Shown here one piece after another: positions 24,789 through 32,418 of a DNA stretch of 38,053 nt (its first letter is position 1; the number at the start of each line of letters is the position of its first letter). The position numbers and the translations under genes were made by a program. This DNA comes from Thermoanaerobaculales bacterium (GTDB lineage: Bacteria; Acidobacteriota; Thermoanaerobaculia; Thermoanaerobaculales; Sulfomarinibacteraceae). Under the pieces are notes generated by a model. The model worked only from the letters and a program-made list of their open reading frames with translations, searched no databases and had not been told where the DNA came from. The DNA lies in NCBI GenBank assembly GCA_029287235.1, contig JARFRM010000250.1, positions 1-38,053 of the forward strand, given 5' to 3'.

Positions 24789-25166
24789 TCACGCCTGACC
24801 GATGAGTTCCTGTACTTTCTCCAGGAACGACTCACGCTCTATGGGTTTCTCGAGCACCGCCTCCGGCCGCGGCAGGTCGCCGAAGTCGCTGAAGAAATCG
24901 TCGGACCGAGTAAGACCGGTGAGGACAATCACCGGAATCGAAGACGTCTTCTCCGAAGAACGAAGGCCTCGATAGGCCTTGACCCCGGATTTCTTCGGCA
25001 TCAGCACGTCCAAAGTAATGAGATCCGGCTGATGCACCTCGGCAAGCCACACACCTTGATCGCCGTCCGCAGCCGACTCGGTCTCGTACCCCGCTTTGCG
25101 AAAGACGGCTTCGAGATACACCCGCATGTCTTTTTCATCATCGATGATGAGTATCTTCTTCGTCAT
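24789..25166 (-). CDS. Stand-alone response-regulator receiver domain
   Basis: 125 residues forming only a CheY-like receiver: KKILIIDDEKDMRVYL with the acidic pair, phospho-acceptor Asp in LITLDVLMPKKSG, Thr in VIVLTG, and Lys in VLEKPIERESF. There is no output domain. It overlaps the HEAT gene stop by 4 bp (ATGA) and so is the last gene of the long tmcD-hmc strand run. Its kinase may be the PAS kinase that converges on it from 24679, or another. In Desulfovibrio the hmc operon also carries a receiver gene (rrf1), a parallel from family knowledge. Confidence 0.92.
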   Translation of the reverse strand: MTKKILIIDDEKDMRVYLEAVFRKAGYETESAADGDQGVWLAEVHQPDLITLDVLMPKKSGVKAYRGLRSSEKTSSIPVIVLTGLTRSDDFFSDFGDLPRPEAVLEKPIERESFLEKVQELIGQA

Positions 25167-26029
25167 TTCGTACTCCTCTCGGTTGCCGTCTCGTTCTCCG
25201 TCGGCCGGGTACCAAGGGCAGCCTTCGCCTCCGCAGTATCGATCTTCTTGAGTACTTCGCGAATCGGCTGACGCAGATTCTCGGTGTCAAGCGAACGGAT
25301 GATGCAATCGATCAGGTCAGGGTCTCGCAGAACGGCGAGTTCGGCCTCGGCGCACGCAACCAGCTTCGGATTGGCGCTCGCCAGAGCAGAACAGAGGTAC
25401 TCGACGGCGAGTCCGCCGGTCTCACCGCCCTTGCGAGCGATGGTTCCGAGGGCCTTGAGCGCTTTTTCGCTGCGCTTGAATCGCCCGATCGCCCGGACTC
25501 CACGCAGACCACCACCGTAAGCATCGACGAAGGCTTCGACCGCTTCCTCGCTCTTGCGCTCGGGTTCGGTCTGGGCCTCTTTCGCCGCATCCTCGAGGAA
25601 CGACTCATCAGCGTAGTACTCGATGGCCATTCGACGCACCGCTGCACTGTAGCCGGTGTCCTCGGCGATGGACTCGATGATGCGACGATCGGTGATGCGC
25701 GAAAAGCAGATACCGATCAACTCGAGATTCTCAGGCGACCTCAGCAGGTCAGCGAGGATCCGTTGAGAGAACATCCGTTCCACCGCGACCAATCGCACAT
25801 CAAGAAACTCCGCGTTGGCAGCCACCTTCTCCAGATGCAGATCGTCCTTCAATCGAGAAACCGCGGTCAGCCTCACGCGCGGCGAATCATCAGTGCACGC
25901 GACTTGAACGACAATCTCGGGATCATCGAGCTTTCCAACAGCATTGATTCGCACGGTCGGGTTCGGGTGCTGGTGATCCTTCTTGTCCCGAAACCGCTTC
26001 GAACTCTTGCTCTTCTCCAACAGATTCAT
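25163..26029 (-). CDS. HEAT-repeat protein between two receiver genes
   Basis: 288 residues of helical HEAT-like repeats with no signal peptide: NPTVRINAVGKLDDPEIVVQVA, SPRVRLTAVSRLKDD, FLDVRLVAVERMFSQRILADLL, SAAVRRMAIEYY, then a C-terminal set ending IRSLDTENLRQPIREVLKKI. The N-terminus is Lys-rich. It is cytoplasmic and presumably a protein-protein scaffold. Its stop overlaps the following receiver start, while the preceding receiver gene ends 96 bp upstream. The receiver-HEAT-receiver order suggests a phosphorylation-controlled adaptor module for the membrane complex, which is inference. Confidence 0.85.
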   Translation of the reverse strand: MNLLEKSKSSKRFRDKKDHQHPNPTVRINAVGKLDDPEIVVQVACTDDSPRVRLTAVSRLKDDLHLEKVAANAEFLDVRLVAVERMFSQRILADLLRSPENLELIGICFSRITDRRIIESIAEDTGYSAAVRRMAIEYYADESFLEDAAKEAQTEPERKSEEAVEAFVDAYGGGLRGVRAIGRFKRSEKALKALGTIARKGGETGGLAVEYLCSALASANPKLVACAEAELAVLRDPDLIDCIIRSLDTENLRQPIREVLKKIDTAEAKAALGTRPTENETATERSTK

Positions 26030-26125
26030 GGGAGCCCTCCTTTCCTGAAGGGGCGTCTATCTCCGATTCGTCGCGATCCGCTTGGTCTCAGATCGCCGAT
26101 CGGGTGGTTCGGATCCGGTGCCCGG

Positions 26126-26491
26126 CTACTCATCGTTCGATTCCAAAGCACGCTCCACCGTCGCCACAAACTCATCCGGCACGATCGGCTTGTCGAAGAC
26201 CGCATACGGACGTGTGACCGCGAGGTGGCGACCCGCGACTCCGCTGACGACGATGATCGGTGTGTTGCGAAGGGTGTTGTCCTTTGTCAACCTTCGATAG
26301 AAGTCAGTGCCGGTCTGCTCCGGCATCTGCAGATCGAGGACGATCAGATCGGGCCGCTCCTTTTCTGCAGTCTCGAGTGCCTCCCGACCGTCGGAAGCGG
26401 TCACAACTCGGTAGCCTTCCTTCTCGAGCACTGCGGTGAGAAAGGTACGGACATCCGCCTCATCGTCAACAACGAGGATGGTGTGACTCAT
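26126..26491 (-). CDS. Stand-alone response-regulator receiver domain (Rrf1-like position)
   Basis: 121 residues of CheY-like receiver: HTILVVDDEADVRTFL, phospho-acceptor Asp in LIVLDLQMPEQTG, Ser in IIVVSGV, and Lys in VFDKPIVPDEF. It has no DNA-binding domain. It lies 36 bp after the small HmcD-like gene, the place where rrf1 follows the hmc genes in Desulfovibrio vulgaris (family knowledge). It is not clear that it is an ortholog of Rrf1. Confidence 0.92.
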   Translation of the reverse strand: MSHTILVVDDEADVRTFLTAVLEKEGYRVVTASDGREALETAEKERPDLIVLDLQMPEQTGTDFYRRLTKDNTLRNTPIIVVSGVAGRHLAVTRPYAVFDKPIVPDEFVATVERALESNDE

Positions 26492-26527
26492 CGCGACCTC
26501 CGTTTCTGCGACATTCGTACCTCCAAA

Positions 26528-26653
26528 CTACTCCTCGTGTTCACGTTCGGTCAAGAACCGCCAGAAGGGGATGAAGCTCACCAGGAGAATGCCGGCAATG
26601 ATGTAACCGACTCCCTTGGTGTGCGTCAGAAAATCGAAGAGTGTGTGCATCAT
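26528..26653 (-). CDS. hmcD: HmcD-like small membrane subunit
   Basis: 41 residues (MMHTLFDFLTHTKGVGYIIAG..., ending TEREHEE) with one membrane segment, YIIAGILLVSFIPFWRFL. The ATG at 26653 or the next at 26650 follows a GAGGAGA ribosome site. Desulfovibrio HmcD is a single-span protein of similar size between HmcC and the NarI-like subunit; here it directly follows the hmcC-like gene by 7 bp, which is the main support. Too short for identity by sequence alone. Confidence 0.75.
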   Translation of the reverse strand: MMHTLFDFLTHTKGVGYIIAGILLVSFIPFWRFLTEREHEE

Positions 26654-26660
26654 TCTCTCC

Positions 26661-27845
26661 TCAGTGAACACCCTTCCAATCGGGGTGTTCGTACATGATC
26701 GGCATTCGGTTCGCGATCCACCTGAAGACCACCACCGCAAAGATGATGAAGGCCACCGTCACCCAGATCTCCATCCAGCTCGGGATGTAGGTCTCGGCGG
26801 TGGGATTGTTCCAGTTGAAGGCGATGAAGGTGACGTTGAAGCGATTCAGCATGATTCCGATGACGGTGATGACCGCCGCCACCCGAACCACGGGAAGCCT
26901 TCTCTCGCGATAGCCCACGGCAAAGAGCAGGCACGGCAGCAGGACAAAACCGAGAACTTCGAGAAGCCAGTAGGCGCCCCACCCCGTTCCGAGCAGATGC
27001 CACTCGTCCTCGGTGGCCAGAGCGATGACCTTGATGCTGAAATAGATTGCGAGAGCGACCGAAGCAGCCTTGGCGAGACCGAAGTTGATTCGGCGGAAGT
27101 GATCCTGGGTGATCTGGATCTGGTGGTGGAAGGCCCGATGCGAAACCATCCCCTCGACGATCACCATGGCCAGACCGGCCGCCACCGCCGAGACGAAGAA
27201 GTGAACAGGAATGTGGCCCGAGTACCACAGCGGGTGGAGCCGGGTCGGCGCGACCATGAACATGGCGCCCAAGGTCGACTGGTGCATGGTGGAGAGGATT
27301 AGCCCGAAGATCGTCAGTGCGATGGTCATGCCGCCGACAACCTTGCGGAACTTCTTGAGACCGAGCCATTCGAAGACGGCCGGTGTCGTCTCGATGAAAA
27401 GCACGGTGAGATAAAGCGCGACACAGAGCGACACCTCGAAAAGCGGCGAGGTCGGCCCCGGGGACTTGATGAATGGATAGGGTAGTCGCCACGGACGACC
27501 GAGGTCCGCCAAAAGACCCAGGACAACCAGGAAGTAGCCGAGGAATCCGGTGAGGAGCGCGGCCCGAACGACCGGCTTGTACTCCTTCATCCCGAAGAGA
27601 TAGACGGCGGTCGAGGTGACGAATCCACCAGCTGCGAGGGCGACGCCGCTCATGACGTCGAATCCGATCCACAGCCCCCACGGGTAGGTGTTGCTGAGGT
27701 TGGTGGTCGCCGCGAGCCCCTGGGTGAATCGGATGCCGAGAATAATCGCTCCTCCTGCGAGGATGATCCCGGCGATGAAGTTGAACGGCGTGAACCAACC
27801 TGTCTTGACCGGCTCGGGTACGGTGTCGACGATGACGTCGCTCAT
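26661..27845 (-). CDS. hmcC: HmcC-like NrfD-family integral membrane subunit
   Basis: 394 residues with about ten hydrophobic helices. It has the NrfD-type landmarks TYPWGLWIGFDVMSGVALAAGG, LLADLGRPWRLPYPF and STMHQSTLGAMFMVAPTRLHPLWYSGHIPVHFF, typical of the HmcC/HybB branch. It would take electrons from the HmcB ferredoxin to the menaquinone pool, or the reverse. It overlaps the hmcB stop by 4 bp (ATGA). HybB-like proteins share these motifs, but the 16-haem partner makes HmcC the better name. Confidence 0.92.
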   Translation of the reverse strand: MSDVIVDTVPEPVKTGWFTPFNFIAGIILAGGAIILGIRFTQGLAATTNLSNTYPWGLWIGFDVMSGVALAAGGFVTSTAVYLFGMKEYKPVVRAALLTGFLGYFLVVLGLLADLGRPWRLPYPFIKSPGPTSPLFEVSLCVALYLTVLFIETTPAVFEWLGLKKFRKVVGGMTIALTIFGLILSTMHQSTLGAMFMVAPTRLHPLWYSGHIPVHFFVSAVAAGLAMVIVEGMVSHRAFHHQIQITQDHFRRINFGLAKAASVALAIYFSIKVIALATEDEWHLLGTGWGAYWLLEVLGFVLLPCLLFAVGYRERRLPVVRVAAVITVIGIMLNRFNVTFIAFNWNNPTAETYIPSWMEIWVTVAFIIFAVVVFRWIANRMPIMYEHPDWKGVH

Positions 27846-28879
27846 TCGTCACCCCCCTTCTGCGCCTCGGCGAGGGCTTTCTTCACGGCCATGTCCACCG
27901 ACCGCTCCTTGTCCTTCTTGGCGCGTTCCGCGGCCGCTTCGAGCTTCTTTCTACCCTCTTCCTCGGTGTCGGCGACGGCCTCGGCCACCGCATCTTCACG
28001 CTCGGCTTTGGCGACCGCCTCGTGCCGCTTGGAAAAGGCGTACATGCCCATCAGCAGACCGGGATAGATCGTGACCACCAGAGGAACCACTCCGAGATAG
28101 CTGGTGGCGATCGCCGGCAGCGGCTCGCTGGTCACGCCCTCGTCCAAGCCGAGCTCCCCAAAGGACGTCCCAGCCAGAATCATCCAGCTGGTGCCGCCGA
28201 ACTCGTGCTCGCCGAAAATGTGGTCGACGTACCGGTCGGGGTGCTTGCGGATCCGCTCGCGGGCGACCTTGACCAATTCCTCGCGTACACCAAAGGTGAT
28301 GGCGCCCATGGGACAGGCCTCGGCGCAGCCTGGGACCTTGCCCTCTTTGATCCGGTCGTAGCACATGGTGCAACGCATCACCTTGGGCGCCAGCGGGTCC
28401 TCGTACTCATAGGCCAGGGCGTAGTAGGGGCACGCCATGACGCAGTAGCGGCAACCCATGCAGAGTTCAGGGTGGTACACCACCGGCCCCTCTGGGGTCT
28501 TTTCGAAGGCGTGGACCAGACACACGGTGGCGCAGCAAGGCTCGTTGCAGTGCATGCACTGGAGCTTGCGGTAGACCGGGGGCTCGTCGTCGGACCCTTC
28601 GACGTACTTGTTGACCACGGTCAGCGAGGTGTCGGTGGTGCGGCGGACGGTGTCGAAGACCCGCGGGTCGTCCACGGGATCTTCCACAGGCGGCAGCCCG
28701 CTGACCTCCTTGCAGGCGACCTCGCACGAACGACAGCCAACGCACAGAGTGGTGTCGTGCAACAGGCCGTATCGCCCCGGATGACCTGCGAAGTGCTTGG
28801 TTGTGCCCGCTTCTGACGTGGTCGCGGTGATCGCAGCTCCCACCGCACCGCCGATGAAGCCTCGCCGGGTCGTTGTCAT
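27842..28879 (-). CDS. hmcB: HmcB-like Tat-exported 4Fe-4S subunit with C-terminal membrane anchor
   Basis: 345 residues from the ATG at 28879, which overlaps the hmcA stop (ATGA); the frame is open to 29077 within hmcA. The N-terminus has a twin-arginine signal (TTTRRGFIGGAVGAAITAT). Four ferredoxin clusters follow: CVGCRSCEVACKE, CMHCNEPCCATVCLVHA, CMGCRYCVMACPYY, and CTMCYDRIKEGKVPGCAEACPMG. A C-terminal helix (LGVVPLVVTIYPGLLMGMYAF) would anchor it, and the tail is a long Lys/Glu/Ala-rich coiled coil (about 280-345). It links the 16-haem cytochrome to HmcC in the periplasm. Confidence 0.93.
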   Translation of the reverse strand: MTTTRRGFIGGAVGAAITATTSEAGTTKHFAGHPGRYGLLHDTTLCVGCRSCEVACKEVSGLPPVEDPVDDPRVFDTVRRTTDTSLTVVNKYVEGSDDEPPVYRKLQCMHCNEPCCATVCLVHAFEKTPEGPVVYHPELCMGCRYCVMACPYYALAYEYEDPLAPKVMRCTMCYDRIKEGKVPGCAEACPMGAITFGVREELVKVARERIRKHPDRYVDHIFGEHEFGGTSWMILAGTSFGELGLDEGVTSEPLPAIATSYLGVVPLVVTIYPGLLMGMYAFSKRHEAVAKAEREDAVAEAVADTEEEGRKKLEAAAERAKKDKERSVDMAVKKALAEAQKGGDE

Positions 28880-30381
28880 GATTGTCCCTCCTTGACAGCG
28901 TGACAGTCGGTGCAGCCGGCCTTGATCTTCAGCCGCTGGTGGCAAGACAGACACTGACGGTGGTACGCCACTTTGAGCGATGGCCTGTCGGCCGTCGCCG
29001 CGGCCTCGTCGCCGTGGCACGCGGAGCACTTGGGCGGGCGCTCGCCGGCCGGGCTGTGGTGGTGACAGCCGGAGCACATGGCCTCGGTCGAACCGTGGAA
29101 CTGCCGCGCAAGCACGCTCGCGCGGATGCCATCGTCGAACCGCCGAATGATCTTCAAATGTGGGAACTTCGATGCCTCGTAGCTGTCCACCAGCAGGTCG
29201 ATGGTGACCTCTTCAGGCAGGTCGTCCGACGCGGCCGGCAGGACATCGAGCTCCGGCACAACCGGCGAACCGTCGGCAATGGCTGGCATTTCTTCGGGCT
29301 GCGGCCTTGGTCCTGCGTGGCAGATCCCGCAACTGCTGCTGCCGTCGCCGGCGATGGTGGTGTCGCGGTGGCAGCCGGCGCAATCGCCCTCTGCGGCTTC
29401 CGTACGGTGGCAACCGATGCAGCTCCTCGCCGATCCGCGGTCGTGATGGGCGCGCTCGAGGATCACCCCACCGCCATCCTCACCAGGGATGAGGGTGTGG
29501 CAGTCGGCACAGGGCTTCATGCGGTTGTGATGGCAGGAGGAGCACGACGCGGTCCGCTTTTCGTGGTTCTCGTGGTTGAACGCGACCAGCGACTGGGTGG
29601 CGCCGGGGCCCTTGACCCAGAGGCTGTTCGGCTGGGCGCGCATGAGCCTCGGAATCTCGGCGAGCTGCTCGATGGCGCCGACCACGGCCCGGTCGTGGCA
29701 CCCCTCACAACGCACCGGGCCGGTCTCTTCACCGCCATCGGCGCGCTCGAGGTGGCAGCCCACGCACTTGCGGTGAACGGCAGATCGCAGGGATGGCTGG
29801 TTGTCCACCGCCACCTCACCGTGACAGTCGCGGCAGGCCTCCTCGGTGTTTTCCCGGTGGACCAGGGCTTTGGTCGCCTCGTCCCAGATGTGGTGACACT
29901 TGGCGCAGTCTTCTGGGAAAGCCTTGTCGTGTCGTGCATGGAGGGAACGGTCGAATGCTATGGGAAACCTACTCGAAACCCCGGGCTCGAGCCGCACGTG
30001 GCAATTGCCGCAGGTCACCGGACCGCTGGTCTTGCCCTCGCCCGACCGACGTTGGTGGCACCCCGTACACGTGTCGTGAAAGGCGTCTGTGAGGGCGTTC
30101 TTCCCCTCGATGCCTGCCACCGCCTTCAGGCTGGTATCGAGACCCTTGTCGTCCACCGTGTGGCAGGTGACGCACCCTTCGGCCTCCAACGTTTTGACGT
30201 GGGCCGCGTGATTGAACTCGATGGCCGGTCTTTCCATGACGTCGTCGATGCCGGGCAGGGTCATGTTGACGGTCGCAGGTTGGATCATCCGGACCGGCAC
30301 CTGCTGACCCGTGGAGCCCGAAACGGCCACCGCGGTCAGCAGCAACCCGAAGAGACTCAGAACAATCGCGCGTTGTCTCAT
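28876..30381 (-). CDS. hmcA: HmcA-like periplasmic high-molecular-weight cytochrome c with 16 haem motifs
   Basis: 501 residues from the ATG at 30381; the frame is open to 30435 but that part overlaps hmcF. A Sec signal peptide (MRQRAIVLSLFGLLLTAVAVSG) is followed by 16 CxxCH motifs, which I counted one by one: CVTCH, CTGCH, CGNCH, CAKCH, CRDCH, CVGCH, CEGCH, CSSCH, CADCH, CIGCH, CAGCH, CGICH, CSGCH, CSACH, CLSCH, CTDCH. Sixteen haems is exactly the number in Desulfovibrio HmcA, although a non-haem stretch of about 90 residues splits the last four motifs from the first twelve. It would collect electrons from periplasmic hydrogenases or cytochromes and pass them to HmcB. Confidence 0.93.
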   Translation of the reverse strand: MRQRAIVLSLFGLLLTAVAVSGSTGQQVPVRMIQPATVNMTLPGIDDVMERPAIEFNHAAHVKTLEAEGCVTCHTVDDKGLDTSLKAVAGIEGKNALTDAFHDTCTGCHQRRSGEGKTSGPVTCGNCHVRLEPGVSSRFPIAFDRSLHARHDKAFPEDCAKCHHIWDEATKALVHRENTEEACRDCHGEVAVDNQPSLRSAVHRKCVGCHLERADGGEETGPVRCEGCHDRAVVGAIEQLAEIPRLMRAQPNSLWVKGPGATQSLVAFNHENHEKRTASCSSCHHNRMKPCADCHTLIPGEDGGGVILERAHHDRGSARSCIGCHRTEAAEGDCAGCHRDTTIAGDGSSSCGICHAGPRPQPEEMPAIADGSPVVPELDVLPAASDDLPEEVTIDLLVDSYEASKFPHLKIIRRFDDGIRASVLARQFHGSTEAMCSGCHHHSPAGERPPKCSACHGDEAAATADRPSLKVAYHRQCLSCHQRLKIKAGCTDCHAVKEGQS

Positions 30382-30394
30382 GCTAACCAACCCC

Positions 30395-31714
30395 TCATGC
30401 TTCCGACATTTCCATGGTCTTGACCAACAGCTCACTGATGAACGAGACGTGACAGCCGAGCTTGTAGTGACCGATGATGTCCTCGATTCCCGAGTGGCAG
30501 TTGTGGCAGGGAGTGATCACCATGTGAGCGCCGGTGCCGTGGATCTGTTCGGCCTTGATGCGGTTGCTCTTCATTCTCGACCGCTTCCATGGCGGACCGC
30601 AGTTGATGAGGCCGCCTCCCGCCTGACAGCAGTAGTTGTGCTCATAGTGCGGATCCATGTCGCGGAAGTCCTCGCAGATTGCGTTGACGACGTAGCGCAG
30701 CTTGTCTTGGAGCCCACGGCCACGGACGATGTTGCACGGGTCCTGAACGGTCACCGACCCCTCGTACTTGTGGGCGATCTTGATCCGGCCGCTCTTGATG
30801 ATGTCGTAGTAGTACTCCACCGCGTGCACCATGGGGATCGGCGGTTTGGTCCATCCCAACCACCTCGGACCGTCGTAGACCGCACCACGGTAGGCGTGGC
30901 CACACTCACCCATGACCACCCGTTTGACTTTGAGCTGGCTCGCGCGGTCCCAGTGCAGTCGCTCCACCCGCCCCATGGTCTCGAAGTCTCCCGAGTACAT
31001 GGCCATGTTGGAGTTGTCCCAACCATCGGTCGACGGCATGGTCCAGTCGGCGCCGGCCACCTTGAAGATGATGGCCATGTTGGCGATGAGCTGGGCGAGG
31101 ATCTTCGGCTCCGGCCCGATCACCGAGTACATGATGTCGGCGCCCTCTTTGTCGAGGGGAATCCGGGTCCCGGCGAGCTCCACCTGGGCGTCTTCCTCCT
31201 GCCACATGAGGGTGTCGATCCAGTCGTCCTGCTGGACCCACATCTGGTTCATGGTGGCGGCGTGACTGTTGGTGGTGTCCTGGAGGTACTGCGGCACCAC
31301 GCCGAGGAGGTTGAGGATCCGCCGCGTGGTCATGATCAGGTACGAGATGTCGATCCCGAACGGGCAGTACATGCTGCAGCGGCGGCACGCTCCGCAATCG
31401 ATGAACGCGATTCGCGCCGCGTTGTGCAGAAACTCGGCATCCACCTTCCCCTTGCGCCTGACCATCTCCCAGATGGTGTCCTTGACCTTGGCTACCGGCG
31501 CGTAGTCCGGATCCTTGTCGCGCGAAACATAGCTCTGGCACGAGTCCGCGCACAGGCCGCAATGGACGCAGGTGTCCATATAGATCTTCAACCGGGCCGC
31601 CGTCTCCTGGGTGAGCACCTTGTTGACGGTCCGCTCGATCCGTTCCGGAGTCAGCTTGGCGATGTTGTCGTCGACCCCCGGGTCGATGATCTTCATGTCC
31701 TCGAGATCAGCCAT
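30395..31714 (-). CDS. hmcF: HmcF/TmcB-like HdrD-type iron-sulfur subunit
   Basis: 439 residues from the ATG at 31714 (GGGGAAG upstream); a start at 31735 is also open. Two ferredoxin clusters (CVHCGLCADSCQSY and CGACRRCSMYCPFG) are followed by the CCG domain: GECGHAYRG, QDPCNIVRGRG, NYCCQAGGGLIN and TPCHNCHSG. It lacks hydrophobic helices, so it is cytoplasmic and docked to the NarI-like subunit. Its length agrees with HmcF. HmcF and TmcB are close homologs; the position next to hmcE and hmcA favours HmcF. The likely acceptor is a thiol/disulfide such as DsrC, by analogy with DsrK. Confidence 0.9.
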   Translation of the reverse strand: MADLEDMKIIDPGVDDNIAKLTPERIERTVNKVLTQETAARLKIYMDTCVHCGLCADSCQSYVSRDKDPDYAPVAKVKDTIWEMVRRKGKVDAEFLHNAARIAFIDCGACRRCSMYCPFGIDISYLIMTTRRILNLLGVVPQYLQDTTNSHAATMNQMWVQQDDWIDTLMWQEEDAQVELAGTRIPLDKEGADIMYSVIGPEPKILAQLIANMAIIFKVAGADWTMPSTDGWDNSNMAMYSGDFETMGRVERLHWDRASQLKVKRVVMGECGHAYRGAVYDGPRWLGWTKPPIPMVHAVEYYYDIIKSGRIKIAHKYEGSVTVQDPCNIVRGRGLQDKLRYVVNAICEDFRDMDPHYEHNYCCQAGGGLINCGPPWKRSRMKSNRIKAEQIHGTGAHMVITPCHNCHSGIEDIIGHYKLGCHVSFISELLVKTMEMSEA

Positions 31715-31756
31715 GACGTTCTTCCCCCATCGCACACAAAAGACAAAGACAATGCA

Positions 31757-32404
31757 TTACCAGTCCCTCGAATGCCTAACCGCACCGAACTCGCTTCCCA
31801 TGAACGCGCGGGTGAAGACGAACCAAAGCATGTGGACGAGTCGGGTCCACGGGATAGCCAAGAGCCAGACGACGCCGGTCACGACGTGAATGGTGATCAT
31901 GGTCTGGTACGGCAGCCACTGTTGGTGGGCGATGAAGCCGGTCAGAAACGGCGCCACCACCAGCAGGATAAGGACGAAGTCCGAGGCGTAGCTGACGTTC
32001 CTCACCTCGGGCCGAACCAGCCGCCGGATCATGAAGAAGAGGCAGCCGAAGATGACTACCAGCGTCATGACGTCCGCCACGCCCTCGGGCAGGCTCCACC
32101 AGCGCACGCCGAACGACTGTTGCCACAAAACCGCGTGTCCCATGAGGAAAAGCGGTGTCACCAGCAGACAGACGTGGAACGCAAAGGAGATCAACGTGAA
32201 GAACGGCCGCATCCTCGTGCTGGCGCCGGCGAACGGGAAAATCCAGTGGAGCAGCGACCGCAGCCCGAACTTGGGGCTCATCGTCGGCAGGACCACCCGT
32301 TCTTTCTTCGCCAGTTGGTACTTAGTGATGAGTTGATAGAGCAGACCGCCGAAAAAACCGATGAAGGCGATCCAGACCAGAGGGCCGCTCACAATCTCGT
32401 ACAT
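31757..32404 (-). CDS. hmcE: HmcE-like NarI-type membrane cytochrome b
   Basis: 215 residues from the ATG at 32404 (ribosome site GGGGGAGGAAGC); the frame open to 33016 lies inside the tmcD-like gene. Five hydrophobic helices are visible: GPLVWIAFIGFFGGLLYQL, FTLISFAFHVCLLVTPLFLMG, VADVMTLVVIFGCLFFM, FVLILLVVAPFLTGFIAH and TIHVVTGVVWLLAIPWTRLVHMLW. Candidate haem ligands are the histidines in SFAFHVCL, MGHAVLW, FIAHQQW and TIHVV. The size matches HmcE. It would pass electrons between menaquinol and the HdrD-like HmcF. Confidence 0.9.
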   Translation of the reverse strand: MYEIVSGPLVWIAFIGFFGGLLYQLITKYQLAKKERVVLPTMSPKFGLRSLLHWIFPFAGASTRMRPFFTLISFAFHVCLLVTPLFLMGHAVLWQQSFGVRWWSLPEGVADVMTLVVIFGCLFFMIRRLVRPEVRNVSYASDFVLILLVVAPFLTGFIAHQQWLPYQTMITIHVVTGVVWLLAIPWTRLVHMLWFVFTRAFMGSEFGAVRHSRDW

Positions 32405-32418
32405 GCTTCCTCCCCCGG

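Noticed and set aside
26650-27852. Second long minus-strand frame overlapping the hmcC-like gene
   Set aside because: The other minus frame has about ten membrane helices and NrfD motifs; this one is Arg/His-rich with no helices.
28882-30423. Plus-strand open frame (about 513 codons) opposite hmcA
   Set aside because: The minus strand encodes 16 haem motifs and a signal peptide; the plus frame has no recognisable feature.
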